A stretch of DNA of 64,000 bases, from positions 5,580,001-5,644,000 of the forward strand of contig CM074762.1 of the NCBI GenBank assembly GCA_037355855.1, read 5' to 3'. Below the pieces are notes generated by a model. That model had not been told where the DNA came from. It worked only from the letters and a program-made list of their open reading frames with translations, and did no database searches. The position numbers and the translations under genes are program-made. Shown one piece after another: positions 41,203-50,673 of the stretch; positions within the stretch are counted from its first letter, which is position 1, and each line of letters starts with the position of its first letter. Origin of the DNA: Pseudo-nitzschia pungens (taxonomy: Eukaryota > Bacillariophyta > Bacillariophyceae > Bacillariales > Bacillariaceae).

Positions 41203-42922
41203 ATGAGCCAAATGGAAGGAATCGCGATACGCTATACGAAAGAGCTGAAACAGGCTACAACGGATAACGGCATGACTTACAATGGATTGATCGATCGGGC
41301 TGAACGGCTGAGAACAGATCTTTGTTTGGAGGGCTCGTAAAACCGTGTAGATTTGTACAGTACGAGGTTTGAGTTTCTTAACTGTTTAATTACATTGTTA
41401 AATCCTGAGTATTTCGATTACTGAGGGAATCGTCCACTCTGTTGTTTATTTGATTGTTTCCTCTCTTACATGCATTCTCGTGTTATTTGCTTGATTCTCT
41501 TTATTGCTGATTCACTTAATTCTCTTTCTTTGGTGATGACTCATTGGTCTTTCTCTATTTGCAATGTCTCTAGTCCCGGTCATCTTTTATTCCCGGTCCA
41601 TATTCAATCAAGAGTCTCTTATTCAATAGTCTTAGGAAGCATATCATACGTGTATATCGTATGTCCGAATATCACGTCCAAACACACTACCCTGCTTCAA
41701 AGACTTTTGAATCCCACTTCCTTCTTCAACATTTCGCCACCAATCCTTTGGGCCTCTTCTCAGCAAGTCGATCCTGATCGTATTCGGTGCGTTTGTTGCT
41801 CTCCAGAATAGATCCGTGGCTGATCAATGCCACCTGCAAGACTGGCTTTCTACCTCTTGGTCTGCTCCCTTAGTCCACTCTGCAATCTTATCCACTTTGT
41901 TGGATAGACCCAAATCGTATCCGTGCCACGTTCTATGCTCCGGATAGATCTGCAATCGTATCTTCGTATCGATCCGACGTATCGTATACGGAAGATAGAT
42001 CAATCAATCGTATTCGGCTTCAGCGAATAGATCCTTTGTTATCGTTGTTGTTCTTCAATCGTATTCGGCTCTTTCTTCTCCGAATACCCGCAAGACTGAG
42101 GTCCTTTCTTTCCCCTCAGTCCAATTCGTAATCGTAATTCAATATTCTCTTCTGCAATCGTATCCGCGTTTCGTTGTTTCGTTGTTTCGCACTGCGGATA
42201 GATCATTCGGCGTTCTTCTGCAATCGTATCCGTCGTTTCGTCGTTGACGGATGGATCAGTCTATGCTCTCTCCCCTACTGTACTGATCTCTCGTCTCCCG
42301 AGCGCTCCCCTAACGAGATATTCTTCGAAGAATGTTTGGAGGGCTCGTAAAACCGTGTAGATTTGTACAGTACGAGGTTTGAGTTTCTTAACTGTTTAAT
42401 TACATTGTTAAATCCTGAGTATTTCGATTACTGAGGGAATCGTCCACTCTGTTGTTTATTTGATTGTTTCCTCTCTTACATGCATTCTCGTGTTATTTGC
42501 TTGATTCTCTTTATTGCTGATTCACTTAATTAATTCTCTTTCTTTGGTGATGACTCATTGGTCTTTCTCTATTTGCAATGTCTCTAGTCCCGGTCATCTT
42601 TTATTCCCGGTCCATATTCAATCAAGAGTCTCTTATTCAATAGTCTTAGGAAGCATATCATACGTGTATATCGTATGTCCGAATATCACGTCCAAACAAT
42701 CTTACGCCACACGAAATTGATTTCGAAACAGGATTGCAAGCAGCAGCACCAATGCAAACAGGAATGCTGGAATCAATGGGATCAACAACAACAACATCAT
42801 CAGCAGCAATGAAATTGCTGATCAAAACGCCGATCAACAAAACGCCGATCAAAACGCAGATCAAAACGCTGATCAAGATGCAGATCAAATCGCTGATCAA
42901 ATCGCTGATCACAACAATGTAA
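41203..42922 (+). pseudogene. X small second frame, split by element Y
   Basis: Starting at ATG 41203 (MSQMEGIAIRYTKELK), a frame of 40 codons reaches the Y target duplication ATCTT. It resumes in frame at 42704 (TPHEIDFETGLQ) and ends at 42922 after an Ile/Lys-rich repeat, giving 112 residues in the uninterrupted form. I do not recognise the family. The GATCAAAACGC repeats in its 3' part also read as DQNA repeats in another frame, so the real end of the protein is doubtful. Confidence 0.4.
41323..42698 (-). mobile_element. element Y: LTR-leader-LTR element (TRIM-like), X family
   Basis: 1376 bp flanked by ATCTT (41318-41322 and 42699-42703). LTRs are 41323-41684 (362 bp) and 42333-42698 (366 bp), which begin TGTTTGGAGGGCTCG and end TCACGTCCAAACA. 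They appear identical apart from an extra TTAA in the second. The 648-bp internal part is the inverse of the X leader and carries no gag or pol. It is therefore a terminal-repeat element in miniature that must have used another element's proteins. Near-identical LTRs indicate a recent insertion. Confidence 0.9.
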
Positions 42923-44048
42923 ATGGCATTGGCACTGTTGCCACTCTATGCAAAATGCTGATCAAAACGCTGGAATCACGGTTCAAACTGCCAATCAAAA
43001 CGCAACAAGCAATCAGAACGCTGCAAGCAATCAAAACACCACAACCAATCATACCAATCCTGACAACACTGTGGTGACTGTTGCCAGCCTCCGCAAAGCC
43101 AACAGTTCGATTCGCTTTGTCGGTCAATGGATTTGTTTCAATCAAACAGCGTCTTAGTTTGTCTGTCAATGGAGGATTTGTTTGAATCAAACAGCAGTCG
43201 GTCGATGGATTCATACAACAACATTCAACAGCAGCAGCAACAACAACAACAACAACAACCGTAACGCTGACAACAACAGCAACAACAACGCAAACAACAA
43301 CAACAACAGCAACAGCAACCAAACGCTGCAAAGAACAATGGAAACACTGCAAACAACGGAAACGCCAATCGAAACGCTGGAACCGCAGATCGAAATGTCA
43401 ATTGATACGTGTGTTCAACCGGAATAACAACAGTGACCGCAGAACTGTCCACAGAGGAACTGCCCACAACTACAACGTCAACAGTGACAACAACGACGAC
43501 GACGACAACAACAACAACGTCAACAACGATGCAAAACAACGCAAACAGCAACACAAACAACAGCAACACAGACAACAGCAACAGCAACTTGAATAATTAC
43601 AAGTGCTGACAACGACAATGACAATGACATTGCCAATGCCAAACAAAGCGCCATAGCAGCAGCAACAGCGTCGACGTATTCAACAGCAACAATAGTTGCA
43701 ACACAAACAACAGCAACGCCGATTCAAACAAAAGCAACAGCAACTTGAACGACGACAATGCCAAACAAGGCGCCACAGCAACCGCGTATACAGCAACGCA
43801 GATAGCAACAGAAACGCAAACAGAAACGCAAACAACGCAAACAGCAACATGAACGGCCACACGAATGCCGCAAACATCGCAAACGGCAACGCGAACAGAA
43901 ATGCAAATAACAGTGTGACACAAACAACAGCAACGCGAATGCGAATGATAGCAACGTCGAACGCGAATGACAGCAACGCAAATGACGTCAATGGTGACAA
44001 CAACAACAAAAAGTAGTTAATTCTTTTACAAAGAAGTGCTGTCCAACG
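42923..44048. other. CAA/AAC-rich low-complexity region
   Basis: Long runs of CAACAACAGCAAC, AACGCAAAC and GATCAAAACGC type sequence. All plus-strand frames read as Asn/Gln-rich peptides with stops, and none looks conserved. It may be a decayed 3' part of X or the flank of the RusA-like gene. Confidence 0.5.
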
Positions 44049-44627
44049 TCAAGTCAAGTCAATTACATCCTGAGAGTTGACACTGCTGTCATTATTATCA
44101 TCATCGTTCACCCAGAATGGACGATAGTTTTTGGGTGCTTCCTCAGTAGTTTTCTTGATGCGAAACATTGTAAGGCCTTCACCGCAGTTGATTCCATACA
44201 TTTTTGAGACAGCAAGCCTAACAACTTGCCGATCGTTGTTACAGAGAGAGACTCCATTCTTGTCTTTCAGTTGAAAAGAATCCAAGAGGAATTTTGCCAG
44301 GTTGTCAACATCGTTCTGGATATTGCCATTCTTGAGAGGAAAAACAAACTCAGCTGTAACTTTGATGTTGCTTCTTCCAAAGGATTTTGGGGAGAAGCCA
44401 CGCAACGTTTGTGCTTTGGAGATAGTAGCAGCAACAAATTCTTTCTGAAGCTTCTTCTGTGTATTGAATCTGTAGGTCTTTCCGCTTCGACCATCCGTTC
44501 GTTTGATTGACTGTGGTCGACCAGCAACAGTGATTGCAAGTTCATCAGCGTTTCTTTTGAAGGGCATAGTAGACTTCATGGTATCAAAGTGAGGTGGATT
44601 TGCTTGGGATCGTGTGGTAGGAGCCAT
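44049..44627 (-). CDS. RusA-like Holliday junction resolvase domain protein
   Basis: A 192-residue protein. Residues about 85-165 fit the RusA nuclease family: VTAEFVFPLKNG, then NDVDNLAKFLLDSFQLKD, NDRQVVRLAVSKMYG and a final hydrophobic strand with GLTMFRI. In RusA the DNLxK aspartate and the DDxQ or NDRQV region bind metal and are followed by a conserved Lys; here the corresponding residues (D of VDNL, D of NDRQ, K of SKMY) are present. The known enzyme cuts four-way DNA junctions and is phage or prophage derived in bacteria. The C terminus is acidic and Asn/Ser-rich (DDDNNDSS). The gene is at the edge of the mobile nest, so it could belong to an element or a viral insertion; a host role is equally open. 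Confidence 0.6.
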   Translation of the reverse strand: MAPTTRSQANPPHFDTMKSTMPFKRNADELAITVAGRPQSIKRTDGRSGKTYRFNTQKKLQKEFVAATISKAQTLRGFSPKSFGRSNIKVTAEFVFPLKNGNIQNDVDNLAKFLLDSFQLKDKNGVSLCNNDRQVVRLAVSKMYGINCGEGLTMFRIKKTTEEAPKNYRPFWVNDDDNNDSSVNSQDVIDLT

Positions 44628-46044
44628 TGTTCAGCTGACGTCTGTGCAAACAGCAACAACGTTCGATTAAATCGTCGATTAGTGTTCAATCGTCGATTAG
44701 TGTTCAATCGTCGATTAACGTTCAAACGTTCGATTGTCGATCGGTGCGTTCGATGAGTAAAAATAGAGGAGGAGCGCCGTGTTAGTCACGATATAGTAGA
44801 GTACAGAGAAAGTATGGAGGAAAGAAATACAGAGAAAAGAAATACAACCAAACGTACCCCTGAGAAAAGAAATACAACCAACCGTACAGGTACTTTTACG
44901 TTCTTGATTCGAAACAGTTTTTCGCTTTGCTTTGTTTTTCGCTTTGTTGCTTTGTTTTTGTGACGAGCTGTTTGTTTTTCATAATTTTTTACCATTTTCC
45001 GGTGTGCACCTTATTTTTGGTGCTTATATTCAAAGTTTTTACTTAGTGCACCTATATTTTAATACTTAGATTGTATGTGCCTAATTACTGAAAATCGCTG
45101 ATACTTTTTGATATTTTTACTTAATAAGTATCGGGACCTCGCTCGAAAAATGAAGGGGTTCAAAGGAATTTCATCTAAAAATCGAAATGCACCTCCAGGG
45201 AACTAGGGGAATCTCTCTCAGTGAATCCCGTTTTCACTGGTTCCGTGAAACCTGGAATTTTCCCGTGAGAAACGCCGGCGTAACCTTAGCCGGATTAGCT
45301 GTGGAGAGAATACAAAAAAAACAAAAAATATCACAAACAGCAAAACGATAAATAGCAATCGATCGGCAGACGGGACGACGGCCGGAAAAGAATCATGATA
45401 CCGTACCTCCATTGAACTGTTGTAAGGCTTACCGGTATCGTACGGTTACGGTAATTACGGTACCGTAGGCTAACTTACCTGTACGGTAACCTTACTGTAA
45501 TGCGCGACACGAAGAGATCGAAACCCCCCTCAACAAAATGAATGCCGCGGTCCCAAAAAACAACGGAACGGGTTTTGACCCATCGTATGGTAAGATAAGG
45601 TTACCGCATGAATCGTGCGGGTGCCTCTAGGTCTTGTTCGTATTGTATTGTTCAACGATACACAATACAGTAAGGTTATCCGTATAAGGAGCCTTACCAT
45701 ACTATTGTCATAATATATCTCGTTCGTTGCGAGGATCAGCACAGCAGCAAGGTACAACTCGCGTTGGGCACCAGAAATAACAGTTTCGGAAGCACCGGTT
45801 CGCGAATTGTCGCATCGCTTCGATTCGCTTCGCATCGATAGGAACACGAATGTAGAATAGATACGGTGCGGTAGATCCAAACAAAGCAAGAGCCGGAACG
45901 GCACGGAAACACGCATTCACCAAACCGCGAGACAGAACGAGAACCAGTCAACAACCTGCACCAAAACACGAGACAGCACGAGACAGCACGAGACATCACG
46001 AGACAGCGCAACAAAGCACACCCACCGACGAGCGACGAGCGACC
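44628..46044. other. intergenic region between RusA-like and deacetylase genes
   Basis: A short repeat built on CGTCGATTAGTGTTCAAT lies at about 44675-44740. GAAAAGAAATACAACCAA is repeated near 44830-44880. The 45410-45500 stretch is rich in GTACGGTAA and GTAACCTTA words, and CACGAGACAG repeats precede the next gene at 45960-46010. No gene recognised. Confidence 0.5.
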
Positions 46045-48243
46045 ATGGAGCAAACCGGTGACGAATCGTCCTACGTCGTGTACGGCGTCTTGCACAAGCA
46101 ACACAAGCACGTGGACTGGATCCGGGTACCGGTGCGCGCGGATTGCGTCCCTTCCGTCGCGGCGGAAGGTGGAGGAGACCGAGAAGAGGCGGTCACGATC
46201 GGCGGCAGCATCCGGGAGAACGAAGAGTATTATCGGCGGCTCGATCTCCGCGCGTTCGAGAGTCTCAATAACGGCATGCTTCGCGACCAAGACAGCAGCA
46301 ACGATGACGACGATGACGAAAACGATGAAGGCGAAAACGATGACGAAGACGAAAACGAAAACGATGACGAAGACGATGACGAAAACGATGCAGACGAACC
46401 CAACGGGCATTCAGCACCAGATGACAGCAACAAGAGCAACAAGAGCAACAGCAAAAGCGGTGGCTACGGCTACGGCTACGGCTACTCGTTTCATCTCGGG
46501 AGGCCGCAGCTCGGAAAGCTGCCGAGATCGCTCCGGCGTCTCAGCAGCAGCATGGGTCTGTTTCCGACGGTGTCCCCGGAAACGATCTCCTACGGAATCT
46601 TCGACGCCGATTGGAAGCCCCTGCGGTTCTCTCCCCGCCGCACGAATCGCGACGTGGCGATCTTGCTGCACGCCGCTTCCGAGGAGCGAAAGCGGCGGGG
46701 GGAAGAACGCGAAAGCGAACGCGAATCCGGGGACGCCAACGCCGAGAACGAGGACGAGAATCGCGATCGTCGCGACCCCGTCACCGACGGGTACTGGAAG
46801 CGGACCCGGCTCAAGACCCGGAGTGGTGACGGAGGGGGCGTGTTCTCCTCCCCTTCGTCTTCCTCCGATGCCAATGCCGATGCCAATTCCGACGACTGCG
46901 ACGCCGACGCCGACAAACCCAGTGTCTTGGAACACGTCCAAACCCAGATCCGAGAGGGAAAACTCCCGCTGGTGCCCGTGCGCCGATCGGCCCAGAAGCA
47001 GAGCGCCACGAAGCTGAGCGTGAAATCCTTCTTTGGCAAGAAATCCTTCCAGATCGCGGCCTGCGTCCCGCTGTGGAATTCACCCCGGACCATCGTTGGG
47101 TTTGATCTGAAATCGCCGCCGAGCAATCGCAACCGCAGCAACAGCAAACGCAACAGCAACAGCAACAGCAAACGCAGCAACGAAACAACCACCATCAAAT
47201 CGCGCAAAACCCGCCCCTCGCGCTCTCCTCTGTCCCTTCGATCGTCGAGAGTCGCAACCTGGTTCTGCTCGGCGGCCGAGATCGAGAACGAGAATGAGAA
47301 CGAGAACGTGGACAGCGCGACAGCACCAAGCGACAGCGAAAGCCATTGGCACAACAACGAACACGGCAGCAGCAGCAGCACGCACCCGGAGGACGGTTCT
47401 CCTTCCGCGATTTCCAAACGAGACGCGACCGCCAAGGGCGACGAGGAACGTTCGGAATTGTCTCGTCGTTCCTCCGAGGCCGAGGCCGAGCCCGCCGGAT
47501 ACGTCGCTCTGACCATCGACGACGTCCCGTGCCGCTTCGACGACCGGAATCTCTCGCGCCTCCCCGACGTCCTGGATTTGCTCGACCGATACGACGCCAG
47601 GGCCACCTTCATGGTCATTTCGTCGTTTCTGTCGCCGTCCCACGAACCGGACATGATCCGGTTGCTGAAGGAGGGCCACGAGCTGGCCAACCACGGGGTC
47701 CGCGACGAGGCCATGGACAAGATGGCGACCTCCGTCGAGGTCTTTCTGGAAGCCCTGGACGAGTGCAACCACAAGATCGAGGACCTGCAGCGAAAGGCCA
47801 TGAACACCGGCAACACCGACACCGACGGCAACACCGACAAAGAATCCCCCCCGGAGACGATCGGCGTCCGGTGGTTCCGGGCTCCCCACGGACGCTTCAC
47901 CACCACCATGGAGGAGGGACTGGCCCGCCGGGAAATGCACAACGTCATGTGCAGCGCCTACGCGGCCTGTCCCATCATCGAGGACGGGCCCTGGCTCGCC
48001 GAAACCCTGGGCCAGCAGATCCGGAACGGGTCCATCGCGCTGATCCACATGCCGGAAAAATGCGGATTCCGGGAGCACTGCTTCGAGGCGCTGGAGCTCC
48101 TGCTCGAAACCCTCTGCCACCGAATGAACTTCAAGGTGGTGACGGTGGGCGAGCTGGAGCAGCTCTGGAAGGACCAGCAGCAGCGAAACGCAAACGCCAA
48201 CGCCAACGCCACCACCGGCGCGGTCGGGGAGATGGATTCGTGA
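46045..48243 (+). CDS. NodB-type (CE4) polysaccharide deacetylase domain protein
   Basis: A 732-residue protein with a C-terminal NodB domain (about 485-715). Motif 1 is TIDDVP (490-495), with Asp492/Asp493 in the place of the usual catalytic and metal-binding Asp pair. Motif 2 is HELANHGVRDE (545-555): His550 is kept, but the second metal His, four residues on, is Asp554. Motif 3 is RWFRAPHGRF (609-618), and IALIHMPEK near 680 supplies the late His. The expected reaction is removal of N- or O-acetyl groups from chitin-like or other polysaccharides. The N-terminal half has an acidic run of Asp/Glu/Asn (about 86-118), GYGYGY and other low-complexity linkers. No signal peptide is visible at this ATG, so an exported role would need a different start. 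Asn/Ser repeats are common to neighbouring genes. Confidence 0.8.
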   Translation: MEQTGDESSYVVYGVLHKQHKHVDWIRVPVRADCVPSVAAEGGGDREEAVTIGGSIRENEEYYRRLDLRAFESLNNGMLRDQDSSNDDDDDENDEGENDDEDENENDDEDDDENDADEPNGHSAPDDSNKSNKSNSKSGGYGYGYGYSFHLGRPQLGKLPRSLRRLSSSMGLFPTVSPETISYGIFDADWKPLRFSPRRTNRDVAILLHAASEERKRRGEERESERESGDANAENEDENRDRRDPVTDGYWKRTRLKTRSGDGGGVFSSPSSSSDANADANSDDCDADADKPSVLEHVQTQIREGKLPLVPVRRSAQKQSATKLSVKSFFGKKSFQIAACVPLWNSPRTIVGFDLKSPPSNRNRSNSKRNSNSNSKRSNETTTIKSRKTRPSRSPLSLRSSRVATWFCSAAEIENENENENVDSATAPSDSESHWHNNEHGSSSSTHPEDGSPSAISKRDATAKGDEERSELSRRSSEAEAEPAGYVALTIDDVPCRFDDRNLSRLPDVLDLLDRYDARATFMVISSFLSPSHEPDMIRLLKEGHELANHGVRDEAMDKMATSVEVFLEALDECNHKIEDLQRKAMNTGNTDTDGNTDKESPPETIGVRWFRAPHGRFTTTMEEGLARREMHNVMCSAYAACPIIEDGPWLAETLGQQIRNGSIALIHMPEKCGFREHCFEALELLLETLCHRMNFKVVTVGELEQLWKDQQQRNANANANATTGAVGEMDS

Positions 48244-50673
48244 GCGGACCGAACCGGACCGGACTGCTGGCGTTAACTGCCATTGTAAGAACAGAGTGAG
48301 TCAATCACGGTGATGCTCACTCACCGCAAAGTTCCTGCGAGCTAAAGAGTGTACCGTACCGCATTGTTTCTAATCGAGGCACGTGTTGGTGTCGATATCT
48401 TCTACTACTATTCGCTCCGGTTCCACTATCTTTTCATAAATCAATAATGTCTTCGGATTGCCACACTAACTGTATTGCTCGTAGCCTCTTTCACAACATC
48501 GTCCTCCAAAGCAATATCCTTACGAAGTATTACTACTGTTTTGATTCTTGGTGCTATTATTATACTAAGTGTTGTGGATGCGTTCCATCGATTGCGGGCA
48601 CCTTTTGAAATGATATGCGGTTCCGGAAAATCACCTGCGAGTAATAACATATTTCGAAAAAAATAATAATAAAGACAACAGTACCGGTAGACCTTCCTTC
48701 GATGCTCGGCAATGGGTGATGGTCTCAACCGGATTCTGGATCCGAGGTCGGAGCGACAAACTGAGCATTATTTTTTCATTACTGTAGGTATTTATTTTTA
48801 ATGTACTACGTATTTCGATTAAACGCATATCGGATGAATCAAACATGATGTGTACTTCAAAATTTGTTAACAAAAAGTCGATAGATCTCAGAGGTATTTA
48901 TTGTACTACAAAATTCCTATCAGCTGTCCCCCGGTTCTACATCCCCCACTACTCATTTCTACGGAAGCCGGGGGACAGCTGATAGGAATTCCGTAGTATC
49001 TGATGTTCTCTACGACGCAGAACTATTCTACCGTACCGGTATCTGTTCATTCTTGTTCAGTGATATTATGTGCAACACAAAAGTGCGTACTTCAAACTAC
49101 CTTGCGGTCACCAGAAGGTTTCGTGACACATAACTGCAACTCTTGCATGTTCCTCAGCTGCCGTGTCGTCATCACTTCAAAACTCCCTAAATCATTAATT
49201 GTGAGCGTTCTCACTGCTCGGAAAAACACGAAACCGTTTCGAGCACCCACGTAATTCATGATTTTCATTTTTCTTTTACCAGACTCGTACCGGTACAGCA
49301 CACCGTTCTGGTTGCTTGCATTATTGGTGCGTAAGAACCGTGTCAAGAAGAGGTCGTCATCATTGTTTTATTCATTCATTCCTTCATTGTTATTTATTCC
49401 GAACCGCTACGCGTAGTCCCATTGTTTGGAGGGCCCTGTACGATCGTATAGATTTTGCACTAGGTACGGCAGCATTTATTTGTCTCTAACCTCGAAGACG
49501 TCTCAATTGCCAAATCCTTTTGTTTTCGACTAATCACCGGCATTCCATACGAATCGACAAGGTGAACAACGAGTCGAGACACGACACGATACAACCGAGG
49601 GATTTCCCTTGAACCAACCAACAGTGTCGCCGAGCATCGCCACAAATAATAAGAATTGTACATCATCGCCATCATGAGCATGTCCATCCTACAGTATTGC
49701 TTGTACGTCATCGTCCTCATCGTTCCCATTTCGTACATGGGACACGCATGCATCAAGATTTGGTGGCACGGACACATGCCGAGCATCGGAACCTAACTAG
49801 CAAAAAGCGAAACACGAAACGAGAATGCAAACCGCTCGAATGACGAACGAACAAATCGATCAATCGACAATCGAACTGAACCCATTGGTTTTCCGGTTGG
49901 TTCCCCCGCAACTTAGTTAATGATAACCAAGAAGTGGAATAGAATAGACCAAAGCAAACAAAGCAAAGGAAAAAGGAAAAAAAAAAATGAAACGAAGCAG
50001 GACAGTACAGTGCAGTACAGAACAATTCGGGAAGCGTCAAGGAAATCTCTTTCTCTCTCTCTCCTCTTCCCGTCGACGACGGCGATACCGATTGCACCGC
50101 ATGTCTAAGACTCGCGATGGTGGGCAGGATAGGACTAACTTCCCCTGCGGCATACATACTCAAACCTGAATACCATACATAGCTACCTGCATAGAGACTA
50201 ACCATTACTATCAAATCGGGAGTTTTAGGCAAACAAAAGAAAAACGTTTTCCATTCCATTGATTCATTCGAAACGAAAATGATGGTTTTGGGGGTCTGCA
50301 ATTGCGATCGGATGGCGGCAAACCGGATCGATAGAAACAAAACAGTACAATCGGGAAGAGCAGACGCGAAACCCAAACAAACGAACAAAAACTTGGCGCA
50401 TGCATTGCGTTCGGTTCGCACTATCCTTTCTCGAACGATCCTACCTACCGTTCTAGTGCAAGAGTGGGAACGGACGACGACGGCGACGCAAATAATTTGC
50501 TACTTCGTAGCATTTTTTGGCCGGCCAATCGATCGATTGTTGATGGATTGATTTGTTTCCACAATGGTTCTATCGTAGTCTTTATTTTCATTTATTCGCT
50601 ATTCCTTCATTCCCCTCCTCCACCAAACTCTTTCTTGTGGTTATTGCTGTCCCCGTTGTTGTTGATGTCAGCA
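48244..50673. other. intergenic region with hairpin and LTR fragment
   Basis: Contains the perfect hairpin at 48912-48990 and a short piece like the X-family LTR start (TGTTTGGAGGGCCC, 49423 to about 49460). A plus-strand frame ending near 49793 encodes a short hydrophobic peptide (MSMSILQYCLYVIVLIVPIS), which is too short and isolated to call. The remainder is AT-rich with GTACGGTA words. Confidence 0.5.
48912..48990. repeat. perfect 23-bp inverted repeat with 33-nt loop
   Basis: The arms 48912-48934 and 48968-48990 are exact inverses (AATTCCTATCAGCTG followed by TCCCCCGG, and the reverse). Flanking TAC and GTA can extend the stem with mismatches. It could be a MITE remnant, a small-RNA precursor or an RNA hairpin in a UTR. 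Confidence 0.85.

Larger units (their letters stand above)
21187..42922 (+). mobile_element. element X: LTR retrotransposon with gag, multiply interrupted
   Basis: X starts with a 5' LTR (TGTTTGGACGTGA at 21187 to CCCTCCAAACA at 23906), which is split by element B. A leader with TTCTTCGAAGAAT directly after the LTR follows, then gag, which is split by element Z. A second small reading frame (41203-41322 and 42704-42922) is split by element Y. I could find no 3' LTR in the same orientation downstream and no reverse transcriptase of its own, so the right boundary is uncertain and X may be truncated or a gag-only non-autonomous type. Base before the LTR: TTCTC at 21182-21186, with no matching partner seen. 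Confidence 0.7.

Noticed and set aside
23907..42332. One giant transposon with long terminal inverted repeats, suggested by the X leader and its inverse at 41.7-42.3 kb
   Set aside because: The right-hand copy belongs to Y, a complete small element with its own LTRs and ATCTT duplication, so the inverted similarity is between two family members and not the ends of one element.
46590..48120. Long minus-strand open frames opposite the deacetylase gene (also 2488-3966 minus, 54497-55930 minus, 50464-52065 plus)
   Set aside because: They lie antisense to well-supported genes and arise from GC-rich third positions. No domain is seen in them.
49423..49460. X-family LTR start TGTTTGGAGGGCCC
   Set aside because: Only about 38 bases match and no far end or duplication is found, so it is at best a fragment and not listed as an element.
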